64,000 nt of DNA from Poronia punctata (taxonomy: Eukaryota > Ascomycota > Sordariomycetes > Xylariales > Xylariaceae). The stretch spans positions 20,416 through 84,415 of the forward strand of contig MU401626.1 of NCBI GenBank assembly GCA_022579005.1, in the 5' to 3' direction. The position numbers and the translations under genes are program-made. Positions within the stretch are counted from its first letter, which is position 1, and each line of letters begins with the position of its first letter. The notes beneath the pieces are model-generated. The model was not told the origin of the DNA. It did not search any database and saw only the letters and a program-made list of their open reading frames with translations. Below, one piece after another: positions 1 to 10,182 of this stretch.

Positions 1-409
1 AATGTACTGTACTGATAGCAAAGCCTGTTGCGTCATTTATTTTGTTCAAGTCTTGTTATTAGCTGACTGCTTTGCTGAATACCAACCACAAACATAAGGC
101 CTCATGCGCCTCCAGCTCCTGGCCTCATCTCTGAGTTTTGTTATGCAATCTTCATAACCTAACCATATGGACTCACAACCGTTGCCGGTTGCAAACACTG
201 CAGAGTGAAACTTTTTCGAGGTTAACGCAACATGAATACTTGCATATTTTGTGCAATTCTGACTAATTAAGCTGCGTTTTTTGCGCTCTTTGAGTAATTG
301 CTCGCACTCATTATGGCATCTCCGGACTCTAGACAGTCCCGGATCGTTTCATCGGCGTGCCAACTAATCCCTATTGTCCCTATTAACTCCTATTACTCAT
401 GATACAAAG
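1..409. other. Intergenic, 3' side of RAV2
   Basis: No coding region is supported. This stretch probably holds the 3' UTR of the RAV2 homologue, which reads on the minus strand and ends at 410. No repeat or RNA gene was recognised. Confidence 0.6.
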
Positions 410-1633
410 TCATCCCTCGAACTCGACGCCCATGACAGCGGCCAGGTTCCGTCTTGCAAGGCCCAGCGTATTCGATAACGCCGTCAGCTTTGTAGACATG
501 GAAAGTAGGCTGGGGTCCGCGCTCTCGACGCGGATCTTCTCGCGCACATAGACCTTCTCAACCGCGCCCCAGGTTCCCCCATCTCCCGAGCTCGCACTTG
601 AGCCGCCCCGCGTCCCTCTTGTGGGATAGGAACCCGAGCCATCAGCCGGTCCCGACGGATCAAGTTCGTGACATCTATAACTAAAGACCTTTTCTGCCTC
701 GTCGTGTTCTAGTCGCCTTGCCGTCCCTATCGCCAAGGCGAGCTTGATACCGAGGTTCACGGGCGCGTCAGCCGGCTCGAGGGCTCGGAGGTGCAGGACG
801 AGACATGCATCCTGGATGGTCACGTGGAAGGACAGTGCGCGGCCCAGGGGCGGGGTGAAAGATGTGGTGGCGGCTGACCATTGCGTCCAGTCGTTCCCGA
901 TGATTACGGCCGCGGGAATGGCGGCGGGAGTTGGGTTAGGGGTGGGGGTAGGGGTAGGGGTAGGGGAAGGGGTGCTGGTACCGGTACCGGTTGCTGTGCC
1001 GGGTCTGCTCAGGGGCAGTTGTTGTCCCTTATCCGCGGCCGGAGTTGGAGGAGGACCCCTTAAGATGGCAGATGCTTCGTCTATATGCTGTGCTAGAAGA
1101 CGCAGTTGCGATGACAGGAATTCCGCCGCGGCTTCGTAGTCTTTCTTCTGTGACCCCTCGCTCAGACAAATGGACGCCAGGTTATCGGCCTCTGTGAGTA
1201 GGGTGTGCAGCGTTGCCAAAGGCGCCAGGTGGATCGGGTGTGCCGGGTTTATGGACAGGGTCATGGGCGCGGTGGTGCGCAGCTTCGTGTGCACCGTCCC
1301 TTTGACGAGACGGGAGCCGACTCGCGTCACGTGCCCTTTTACTAGCTCCGCGCGAGGTGTGCTGAGCACGAGGGTGCTACCGGGGTCTATGGGCGCGAGG
1401 AGAGCATAGCATTCCTCCAGACCGTGTTTGAGTGAGAGCAGAGTTGTTTGGAAAGAGTCGATGAGCCATGTTAGCTCCCGGGCCTGTATAGCTGGTGAGT
1501 GAGGAGGCGTGTCAGGGGGGCTTGGCGGAAGTGGTTTATGATTATGGTTGTGTTTAAAGGGCTTGGGTATAATAGACGGGGCTAGAAGTTGAGAATAGGG
1601 TTCGACAAAAACATAGTCGTCTTCTTCCTCCAT
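410..1633 (-). CDS. RAV2: RAVE complex subunit 2 / Rogdi family protein
   Basis: Single-exon gene of 407 aa. Rav2/Rogdi proteins are part of the RAVE complex, which helps assemble V1 and Vo sectors of the vacuolar H+-ATPase at vacuole and endosome membranes. The N-terminus is acidic (MEEEDDY), then proline-rich. A block at about residues 52-135 (ELTWLIDSFQTTL, GLEECYALL, GSTLVLSTPR, KGHVTRVGSRLVKG) is the family hallmark. A second conserved stretch around residues 255-290 (LSFHVTIQDACLVLHLRALEP) also fits. Between them lies a low-complexity insert (about 210-235, TGTGTS then a PTPTPT run) encoded by a G-rich tandem repeat, so its length is probably variable. Another Gly/Ser-rich insert sits near residues 325-350. 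The ATG at 1631-1633 begins the conserved acidic start. It is divergent from POP7. The family call rests on recognition, not alignment. Confidence 0.85.
   Translation of the reverse strand: MEEEDDYVFVEPYSQLLAPSIIPKPFKHNHNHKPLPPSPPDTPPHSPAIQARELTWLIDSFQTTLLSLKHGLEECYALLAPIDPGSTLVLSTPRAELVKGHVTRVGSRLVKGTVHTKLRTTAPMTLSINPAHPIHLAPLATLHTLLTEADNLASICLSEGSQKKDYEAAAEFLSSQLRLLAQHIDEASAILRGPPPTPAADKGQQLPLSRPGTATGTGTSTPSPTPTPTPTPNPTPAAIPAAVIIGNDWTQWSAATTSFTPPLGRALSFHVTIQDACLVLHLRALEPADAPVNLGIKLALAIGTARRLEHDEAEKVFSYRCHELDPSGPADGSGSYPTRGTRGGSSASSGDGGTWGAVEKVYVREKIRVESADPSLLSMSTKLTALSNTLGLARRNLAAVMGVEFEG
930..1005. repeat. In-frame GGGGTA/GGTACC low-complexity repeat inside RAV2
   Basis: The plus strand shows repeated GGGGTA units followed by GGTACC units. 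On the minus strand they encode the Pro-Thr and Thr-Gly repeats of the RAV2 linker. This is a coding minisatellite, not a telomere-like tract. Confidence 0.7.
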
Positions 1634-2322
1634 TTTGTAGAGCTATATGACTATATGTACGACACACATACGTGAAGGTATACGATGATAGACTGGAGAA
1701 AGAAACTTGTTCATACCTGAGTTGCATCTTCCTCGACTTTAAGCTGTTCTGGCGCAATGGGAGGCCAGATCTGAACAGACATGGCCTTGACAGTATACTA
1801 TGAGCAACTGGATTTGTTTGATATGTGTAGGCAGCCACATATCATCAAAGTTACATCAAAGAGCCACATAGGTTAGGCACCTATTTTGACGCTGGTCAGC
1901 GCATAGTAATAAAGTGTCTTGACCTGCGACGTCTGTAATCGAGAGCTAAAATAGTGGAGAGTATCGTCACTTCAAACTTGCATACTAGGCGCCGGGATAC
2001 CAATAACTGCCTTTCCCCTCTAGGTTTAGTGAGATCCCTAGGCACAACGAATAGCAGCAGTAGCGCACTAGGTAAGACCGTAGAGAGCTACTGCCCCACG
2101 TTGATGGGTGTCAGGAAAACTCCTGGTAGGAAACTTCAACTTTATTTTTCGGATATTTGTAAGGATTCCACAACCAACAATTGTTCAGAGTTGATATGAA
2201 ATCGGACATCATAAACCTTGGCCATTTTAATTGTCTGCCTGGGGGATGAGATAGTGACAGGGTGACGTCAGCATATACAGACTGGCTTTCCCAGCATTCG
2301 TCCCGACACGTAACAACACTCA
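1634..2322. promoter_or_regulatory. Shared divergent promoter region RAV2 / POP7
   Basis: About 690 bp separate the start codons of two divergent housekeeping genes. It must hold both promoters and 5' UTRs. No canonical element or extra ORF is convincing here. Confidence 0.5.
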
Positions 2323-2967
2323 ATGGACGACCAACAGGGCAAACATCAACAGGTGCCTAGCGCCACTACCACCGTGAATAAGCTGCCGCCTGTTCCAAAG
2401 GGTACATCCTCTTACGGAGGAGTGGAAGGGGAGTTCCACATAGTGGCTAACATTTTTCAAACAGGTTCTACCATACGTAAACGATCGATCCCTTCGAGGC
2501 CGATAGCGCCGTCTTCCAACTGTTCTCGTCGCATCTATGTCACGGCCAAGACACCCTTCCGGTCCGTGACCTCGCGTGTACGCAAACAGCTCGACAAGAA
2601 TCTGCGGGAAGCGGCCTCGTCGCGATCTTCATTCACAAATAAACTCTCCCAGAAGAAGAACGCTTCTCTTGGGGAGCGCGTCAGTCGCATTCAGCAACAG
2701 TCTAAAAACGCCACCACTGGAGGTGCTGGTCTAGGGCTGGAGAATGCGGGCGAAGTGGTGGTAGTGGGAACCGGACGTGCATGCGAAAAAGTAACTGAGA
2801 TTGCACTCTTCTTCCGCAAACAACCCGACTGCATCGTGCAGATGCGTACCGGGAGTGTAGCTGCCGTGGACGATGTTATCTCCCCAGAAGAAGATGGTCT
2901 CGAAGGAGAGGTAACAGAAAGGGCGAGAATGGTGAGCTCGCTTGAAGCTTCGATTAGACTTCGGTAA
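2323..2967 (+). CDS. POP7: RNase P/MRP protein subunit Pop7 (Rpp20 family)
   Basis: Single-exon gene of 214 aa. Pop7 binds the P3 domain of RNase P and RNase MRP RNA together with Pop6 in yeast, and acts in nuclear tRNA and rRNA processing. Supporting sequence: a basic segment with the family pattern KRSIPSRPIAP, then YVTAKTPFRSVTSRVRKQLD, which is the first strand and helix of an Alba-like fold (about residues 53-92). The distal half has VVVVGTGRACEKVTEIALFF (about 147-166) followed by MRTGSVAAVDDV (about 174-185), the signature C-terminal part of fungal Pop7. The middle is Lys/Ser-rich and probably disordered. The start ATG follows ACACTCA and is the first in frame. No intron is needed. Length fits filamentous-fungal Pop7. 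Confidence 0.85.
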   Translation: MDDQQGKHQQVPSATTTVNKLPPVPKGTSSYGGVEGEFHIVANIFQTGSTIRKRSIPSRPIAPSSNCSRRIYVTAKTPFRSVTSRVRKQLDKNLREAASSRSSFTNKLSQKKNASLGERVSRIQQQSKNATTGGAGLGLENAGEVVVVGTGRACEKVTEIALFFRKQPDCIVQMRTGSVAAVDDVISPEEDGLEGEVTERARMVSSLEASIRLR

Positions 2968-3494
2968 TGTACGTCCATGATGGCTACTATGGCACGATTG
3001 GCAATCCTCATGTTCTTCACCGGTCAACAATCTTTTATACAGGCGACTTGCGTAAATTGCATTCGAACCATGCAAAAGGACGGGTCTCTGTAGGTCCGCT
3101 ATAGCCGCTAATATTTGAGTGGTCTATCAAACGATGCAGTATCTTCTGAGCATTTGACAAGGAAGTCGGGCCTATCCGCAGAGGCCACAGAGCCCGGATT
3201 TCGGCAGATTTGCCCATCAACTTTGCACCCAATTAGTGGTCGGCCAACCGGGTCTCTGGGTTTAGAAGTAGGGGTGTGTGTCAACATCGCGAGATCGGAA
3301 TGAAGGGTTTCTTTCGAATGATACGACCTTGACTCGGCAACCGCGTATAAGCTTGTCTACAATAAGTGCAATATCACATAAACTCCAATGGTTTCCTTAC
3401 AGATCATTGCAATCCAGTAGCTTGCAATCACAGAGTTACTGCTTCTTCTTTCTGGGTACTTGAGTTCATACGTCGATCCATAAACGCAACCGAG
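2968..3494. other. Intergenic between POP7 and a flavin-oxidase pseudogene
   Basis: Only short chance ORFs are present. The stretch likely contains the POP7 3' UTR and the former promoter of the pseudogene that begins near 3495. Confidence 0.5.
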
Positions 3495-5095
3495 ATGTCG
3501 TCAACCGGAACTTTGTCATAATCGTCGTTGGCGCCGGCGTCTTCGATATCCCGACCGTGTTGCACCTGATATCGAAATATCCCACGGCTACGGCGACACT
3601 GCTCGATCGTGACCCCCGCAGGCAGCCACACGTTGTGCGGCGTCGTGGGAGTGGAACGAGGTGATCCGCGCCGACTGCCGCGATATTACGTATTGCCGAA
3701 GTGAGCAGATCCGCTTTTGTCTCGTATCTTCGAAGTCAATCGAATGGTGTATGCCTTTGGACGTACTGGTTAACCTCGACTGTTATATTTGCCCTCAAGG
3801 CACAAGGCGAGTGGCGAACAAGAACATTGTGGAAGCCATTCCACTAAGAGAGTGGTGTTTACTGGCGTAGCCGCACTGATTTTGCTGTCAATGTAGTTGA
3901 GAACTTGAAGACGCCAGCTGCTGCCACGCATCGCTAAGTGCGCTGCCTCTACAAAAAGCTCGAATTCATATGGAAGAATCTTCGACAGTGGGAACTATAA
4001 TAGTGTTGATAAAGTACTTATGGATAAAACCAGTGGGTGGACGGTGGTCAAGGATGCTCTTCAAACTGAATCGATAGGGCCAGTAACATGAATTATGTTC
4101 ACAGCCGAAGTCGAACGCCTTGAGTTCGATAACGATACGCACTGCATCGGTGTTGAAACGTAGTACGGCGTTGCCATAGACGTCGACTATACTCTTCTAT
4201 GCACAGGAGCATTCACGTCTGTGCTTTTAGAACGAGCCGCTGACAGCACGTCGTGTGATGCCCTTAGGCCGGCTGGGCGAATGGTAGCCACGGGTGCCGC
4301 GACGGCCCTCGTGAACCCCGGTGGTGAGACGCTCGGAATATTGAGGAACGGTCCTATTTTCTTGCAGGATAACCCAGTCGACGCGGGCATGTTCGATGCT
4401 TCGCGATGGCGCTAGTGTTCCCCTCTGCTCATGTGTAACAAGGTCTGATTACTGAAGGATTTCCAACCCCTGGAGAAGAGGACCATATCAAGCTGTACGG
4501 AGAATCCATTCGTGGATTCTACTACGGATCTCCGGTCATCTCTCAATGACCCCTGAGCTCAGATTACAATCAGTGGGCGGTGCCAAAACGCCAAAATCCC
4601 TTAAAGCCGCCCCCCCCCCTCTCAAGCGGAAGTGAAGGCCACATTCGGGGAACGTGGAGATAAGTGGGAGATACATGCCCATCGTCTACGTTGGTAAGCC
4701 GGTCCAATTCGACCTGTCCGACCCCTCTCAGTAGATAAACATGTGTTTGCATACAGAGTGTGATTCAGATCTTGTCCTAGTCCAAGTTGGAAGATTTTAC
4801 CGATTTGTATGTGGGACCGGGGCTAATAATAGTACGTAGGGGTTGCGTTACCCCGAGTGAAGTCTTCATCATTTCACAACATCCGTCCTCCGGAGGACTG
4901 TCGGTTGCAACACGCGGCTCCTTCCACGCTTGGAAATTCCTGTCTGTCATAGGGCGCTATGTAATACAGCTGCTGGGGCGCACTCTCGACCCAGGCTTAG
5001 AGAAACGATGGGATGGGCCTGGGATCGACCCATGCCAGATCAACAGGGGAAGCAATGGCCGCGTTTCGATCTCGAGGGGTTGCTGCTGAATCATG
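3495..5095 (+). pseudogene. Decayed FAD-dependent (DAO-type) fructosyl-amine/sarcosine oxidase
   Basis: Pieces of one flavoprotein appear in order but in different frames. (a) An ATG at 3495 followed, after a frame change, by VIIVVGAGVF...LLDRDP, the Rossmann FAD motif. (b) Around 3655-3720, EVIRADCRDITYC, matching the early conserved segment of fructosyl-amino-acid oxidases. (c) About 4110-4390, VERLEFD, then LLCTGAFTS and LRPAGRMVA. (d) About 4845-5030, CVTPSEVFIISQHP and RGSFHAWKFLSVIGRYVIQL with LDPGLEKRW, the C-terminal FAD-contact region. Stop codons (for example near 3660) and at least three frame changes break it, and the glycine-rich loop reads VFDIPT. Intact members deglycate fructosyl amino acids or oxidise N-methyl amino acids, usually in peroxisomes. 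Fungi carry several paralogues, so loss of one copy is plausible. The pieces are recognisable but nothing suggests a working product. Confidence 0.75.
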
Positions 5096-5713
5096 CTTGA
5101 CAAAGAATTGCCAACCTCTGACAAACTGGAGAATGAGTGGAGCGACGGTGCAGTCGAGTCCGTTCCAAGGCCCTCTCATCGGTACTAGACTGACTTCGAA
5201 ATGCCAACCCGACCTTGGATCAGTCATTAGAATCCTGAATACCACCCTACGCGGCATCCTACGATGTAACTTAGAGGAAGTCGGCAGGTTAATTTAAAAA
5301 GGCCTCGTCACCAAGGTGCCGGGCCAGTGCCTCGAGCTCGTGCTGCATTACCCCGGATTCTCACTTTCGGCTAATGTAGCCTGGCACCCTGGTGCCTGGG
5401 CGCATTTTGGCGGAGCTGGATCTATACTGCCTAATCAACCGGCCGCTCACGTGCAAGATCCAGACCAGTCGGAGATATTCCTTTTACGACATGTTAGATT
5501 CCGCCTGCCCTTCCCGGTCAATCTGACCGTAGCCTTTTTCACCCCTGACTCCATCCGTGTGGCTGACGACATCCTAGATGTGTTTTGGTCTTCATCCATT
5601 GAGGGGCGGTCGACTATTGCCCGGCTAATATAATGTGGCCATGATGGCATCTCTACTTCTGTTTGTCTCCTGTTCCTGGCAGGTGTAGCTATTTCTCTCC
5701 TCGAGTTTTCAAT
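5096..5713. other. Gene-free stretch between pseudogene and GMC gene
   Basis: It contains a 105-codon open frame (5316-5633, plus) with no recognised family, which may be a gene fragment or chance. The last ~100 bp should be the promoter of the GMC gene starting at 5714. No promoter element was recognised. Confidence 0.4.
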
Positions 5714-8058
5714 ATGTGGTCTCCTCGACGTTCCGGCGCCGTTGCGGCAGCCGCTATTCTATTCTGTAAGACTTCCCGGGAGTGATCTGACGATACTTGG
5801 CGACTTTGTATCCCTGCCAATAAAGGCCACAAACGGGGAAATGAATATGGGCTAACATGACTGGAAATATCAAGGGACGCAATCATGCGCTGCTCGAGCC
5901 ACTATCAGAGCGTCAGCTCCAGTATGCTCCAACGTGACGTCAAGCGAGACGTACGACTATATCATCGTCGGCTCCGGAGCCGGAGGTATCCCCCTAGCAG
6001 ACCGGCTTTCCGAGGCAGGACATACAGTCTTACTCATCGAGAAAGGCCCGCCGTCGACTGGTCTCTGGGGTGGACTACTGAAGCCCGACTGGCTGAACGA
6101 GACATCTCTGACACGCTTTGACGTGCCGGGGCTCGCAAACGAGATATGGCATAACCCGACAGGCGTCATCTGCACCGACGTCGACCAGATGGCCGGCTGT
6201 GTCCTCGGTGGCGGTACGGCCGTGAACTCGGGTCTGTGGTGGAAGCCGCATCCTCAAGATTGGGATTACACATGGCCGGAAGGTTGGAAGAGCGATGAGT
6301 TGGCTGATGCCACAAGCCGAGTATTCGACCGTATTCCCGGTACAACGATACCCAGCACGGACGGAGTCTTGTATCTCCAACAGGGGTTTAACGTGCTTAC
6401 GAGCGGGCTTGACGCGAGTGGCTGGACTGCCGTCGTTCCAAATGATCACCCAGATCAAAAGAATCGTATGTATTATCCCTGCCGACGATTGAAATAATAC
6501 ATCCTAAGCACCAAAACCTAACGTGTTCCACAGTTACATACGGCCACGCCACGCACATGTTTTCCAACGGCGAGAGAGGAGGTCCATTAGCTACCTATCT
6601 CGTCTCGGCTAGTAAGCGGGAACAATTCACCCTCTGGATGAACACGACCGCCAAGCGAGTCGTGCGCGACGGTGGTCACGCCACCGGCGTTGAGATCGAG
6701 TGCTCACCTAACGCACCCGGCCATGCCGGAGTGGTCAATGTAACTCCCGGCACGGGACGCGTGATTATCTCTGCCGGCACCTTCGGAACCGCAAAACTAC
6801 TCTTTAGAAGTATGATCTCAAGCTCTCTCTATCCCTGCACAGGTACTCGATAGCTGACTGGTTTATATAGGCGGTATTGGTCCCACCGATCAGCTCAATA
6901 TCGTCTTGAACTCGACCGATGGCCCGACTATGATTTCTAATGACTCCTGGATCAATTTGCCTGTGGGGTATAATCTTGACGATCACGTTGGTGTAAGTTT
7001 TGTCTCTGTCTTGTCTGTTTTGTCTGATATCTTGCTATGAAACTGACGATGCCTTTCTAGACTGATATTGAAATCGCCCATCCTGATGTCGTCTTCTACG
7101 ACTTTTATGGCGCGTATAACAAGCCTATCGAGGATGATGTTGAATTATATCTCAGTAAGCGTGACACTATGAAAAACAAAAATAAAAGGAGAGTCATCTA
7201 GACTAACAGCCATGAAGCGAATAGAACCGGTATCTTGACACAAGCCGCACCTAATCTAGGACCTATCGTGAGTTTTTTTTCCGTCACCCCCAAAAACCCC
7301 TTAGGAAACACCACTGACGGAAATACAACAGTTCTGGGAAATAATAACAGGCGCCGACGGAATCGAAAGACATCTACACTGGCAAGCCCGCGTAGAAGGC
7401 AGCAAGAACAGTCCGTTCCCCATTCCCCCCTCCCCACTCCCTCCAACTAACATATACCCCCCCAAAAATAGCATCCATGACAATCACCCAATACCTAGGA
7501 ACAGGCGCACAATCCCGCGGTCGAATGGTAATAACCAAGGCCCTGAACACACGCGTAGCCGTATCCCCTTACCTAAACGACGCCGAGGACAAAGCAGCCG
7601 TGATCAGAGGTCTCGAACACGTCCAGGAATATTTTGCCAATATCGCCAATTTGACTTGGATTAGACCTGAACCTGGTCAGAATGCTACTACTTATGTGAA
7701 TTCTGTAAGTTTTTCTCTCCCTTCCCCCTTTTCCCTCCCTCTCCCAACCCTTCCTCTCCCTTCTTCCTTTTGGTGTGTGTTTGTTTCTAACGTAAATGGG
7801 GGGGGAAAACAGATCCCCGCAATTCCCGCATCCAGAAGCTCGAACCATTGGATCGGAACAGCAAAAATTGGTCTCGATGATGGGAGAAAAGAGAACGGGA
7901 CTTCGGTCGTGGATACAGATACAAAGGTATATGGCATGGATAATTTGTTTGTGGTTGATGCGTCGATTTTCCCCGGCATGATGACGGGCAATCCGTCCGC
8001 TATGATTATTGCTGCTTCTGAACATGCTGCCGAGAGGATTTTGGCTCTGGGGTCGTAA
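5714..8058 (+). CDS. Secreted GMC flavoprotein, cellobiose-dehydrogenase-like (flavin domain only)
   Basis: Proposed exons 5714-5765, 5875-6465, 6534-6809, 6871-6992, 7061-7154, 7218-7267, 7332-7410, 7472-7704 and 7813-8058. The sum is 1743 nt, an unbroken 580-aa frame. Exon 1 encodes a signal-peptide-like start (MWSPRRSGAVAAAAILF). The longest exon has no upstream ATG in frame: the frame containing ETYDYIIVGSGAGG is preceded only by GTG, so an upstream exon is required. Its intron has donor GTAAGA, branch CTAAC and an AAG acceptor. Residues ~44-60 are the FAD loop GSGAGG. CVLGGGTAVNSGLWW is the GMC FAD-contact segment. The C-terminal catalytic pair is visible as SNHW (His ~511) and TGNPSAM (Asn ~559). 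The family oxidises sugars, oligosaccharides or alcohols. The haem cytochrome domain of true CDH is absent. It is tail-to-tail with the P450. Confidence 0.85.
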
Positions 8059-8380
8059 AGTAAAGCATGGGTGGCAAAGTGTGTCTGTCTGTCTTGTCAC
8101 GGCAGATTACATTGGATACTTAGTGGACACTACATTTAAACACAAGGACCAGGACTGCTAACTTGACATAAGAGGTATCAAATAAAACTTATTGTGGTGT
8201 CATCATTATATACAAAAGCTAACCGATGAAATATGCTAAACAAAAGGGGGAAATTCATAAACCGACATCAAGTCCCTCAACATTTCCTTAAGCCGGGCCT
8301 TTCCACACCCACCCAAAATAATAATCCCCAATTATCCCGTGAAAACATCCGAACCAAACCCTCCCATCGTCATAAACTAA
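8059..8380. other. Convergent 3' intergenic, GMC gene / P450
   Basis: A 322-bp AT-leaning gap between two gene ends. It holds both 3' UTRs, and no other feature was seen. Confidence 0.6.
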
Positions 8381-10182
8381 CTACTTCACTTCTTTCTCCA
8401 ACGGGTTAAACTTGAGAGCCAGCCCATTCGCCGGCTTAATAGTGATGACGCCCCTAGGGATAATCTTGGCCTCGTCCATGGCCAAGTCCCATGAAAAGGT
8501 GCGGATCATGGAAGACAGGAGACATCGCATCTCGGCCTTGGCGAAGCCTTGACCGATACAGCTCCGGGGACCGTGGAGGAAGGTGAGGAACTCGTAGTTG
8601 CTGCTGGCGCCGCCGTTGGAATTGGGCTTGCCGGCCGTGATCCATCGCTCGGGACGGAACTCGTCGGCATCGGCGCCCCAGACTTCGGGTGAGCGGTTCA
8701 TCTGCCACATGGATAGGACGAGCGTCACGCCCTTGGGAATCAGCTGGCCGGCAATGACCGTGTCGCGGATCGCCGTCCGCAGCGTCAGGGGTACCGTGGG
8801 ATATAGTCTCAATGTCTCGTTCATGATGCCGTTGAGGTAGGGTAGCGGCTCTAGGATGGTGGAGAGATCTGTCTTGTCGATTTGCGAGTCATCTGCCGGT
8901 AGGGCCTGGCTGATCTCTTCTCGCAGCTTCTCCTGATACTCCGGATGCTTGGAAAGGAGGTAGCAGGCCCAGCTAAGAGCTGATGAGGTGGTCTCGTGTC
9001 TAGTAGGGCAAAATGTTAGCTAGGGTTGTTGACTTTTTGTGTTTCGTATATTTCGGGAAGGGGGGTGGGCAAACTTACCCGGCGGCAAGGAAGGTCAAAA
9101 GCTGGTCTTTGAGTTGCTCGTCGCTAAAGTTGCCCGACTTGATGAGAAGGGACAAGACGTCGAAATGGTCATCCTTTGACTTGATGATGGCGTCCTTCTT
9201 CTCCTGTAGCAAGGGCATGCAGAGCTGGCTGAGCGTGCTGGTCAAGTACTTGAACAGGCCGTTCATCTTCCACGGAAGAAGTCGCACAAATGGCAAGCCT
9301 AGGCCGATGGAGGTTCCGGCGAACAAGAGCTTCTCCGGAGCAGGTTCAAGCAACTGCTCGTAAATGTCCAGAATGGGATCTTCCGCGTTCTTGAGAGTGT
9401 TGAATTCACGGCCCATGCCGGCAACGCCGATGATGTCGAGCGTGACTCTGCTTGTCCAATTGGTGAGGTCGATGATTCCAGTGCCTTTGCCTTCGCCGTT
9501 AACAAGGGCCTCTTGGAGGGCCTCGGACATGAGAACGGACTTGTCCCACATCATGGGATAGAGATCCTTGATATGGCGGAAACTGAAAGCCGGCATCGTG
9601 TTCTTTCGCAGAAACTTGTGCTGGTCGCCCTCGACCATGATGAGCCCATCCCCGAGAACGTGACGCAGAAAGGCGCTGACTTTGGGCGGTTTCACAAAGT
9701 CGTACGCTTTATGGACAAGGACATCCGCCAGTGGCCGCGGCCTAGCAACCAGAACCTCCAGATCGAAGGCAGACATATTTATGAAGTCCGAGTTGGGATG
9801 CTTCTTCACAGTATCAAGGAATAGCTGACCCGGTGGCCGTTTGGCTTCCAGGACTGTTCGATAGACGACTGCGATAACGGACTGTGCACAACTTGCTAAG
9901 TACTCGTGCCAGATAAGTTTTGCCGCAAAGGAATGGGGTCAGACTTACTCTTGGACCGGGAAGGTGTCTTAACGGGCTCAGGATTCGAGGGTAGAGGAAC
10001 CCCCAAAACAAGAGTAGGAAAGCATAATTAGCAAGAAAGACGACGGCTGCTATCCCCAAGTGACTCTCTGATTCGAAGAGTTTAGGGAAGGTTTCTGAAT
10101 AGTGTCGAATAACGTAAATTGACTCGACAGCCCCCGCGAGTGTGAGACTCGGGAAACTGATGACTTGTTGCGCTATACCCAT
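8381..10182 (-). CDS. Cytochrome P450 monooxygenase, N-terminally membrane anchored
   Basis: Exons on the minus strand: 10182-9949, 9881-9079 and 8999-8381. They total 1656 nt, giving 551 aa. The N-terminus has a hydrophobic anchor (about residues 45-67, IAAVVFLANYAFLLLFWGF) followed by the proline hinge LRHLPGPR. The I-helix oxygen-activation motif reads AAGHETT (344-350) and is made across intron 2. The K-helix ExxR is ETLR (407-410), PERW is at 462-465, and the haem loop is FLHGPRSCIG with Cys ~493. All key residues are intact. It resembles the fungal P450 group near CYP5/CYP3-type enzymes, but the CYP family cannot be fixed by eye. The reaction is expected to be haem- and CPR-dependent hydroxylation at the ER. 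The start MGIAQQ (ATG 10182) is preferred over an in-frame ATG at 10269 because the anchor then lies at a normal distance. The gene is in the oxidative-enzyme block. Confidence 0.9.

Noticed and set aside
930..1005. Telomere-like GGGGTA repeat
   Set aside because: The units encode Pro-Thr repeats in the RAV2 reading frame. They are not TTAGGG and not terminal.
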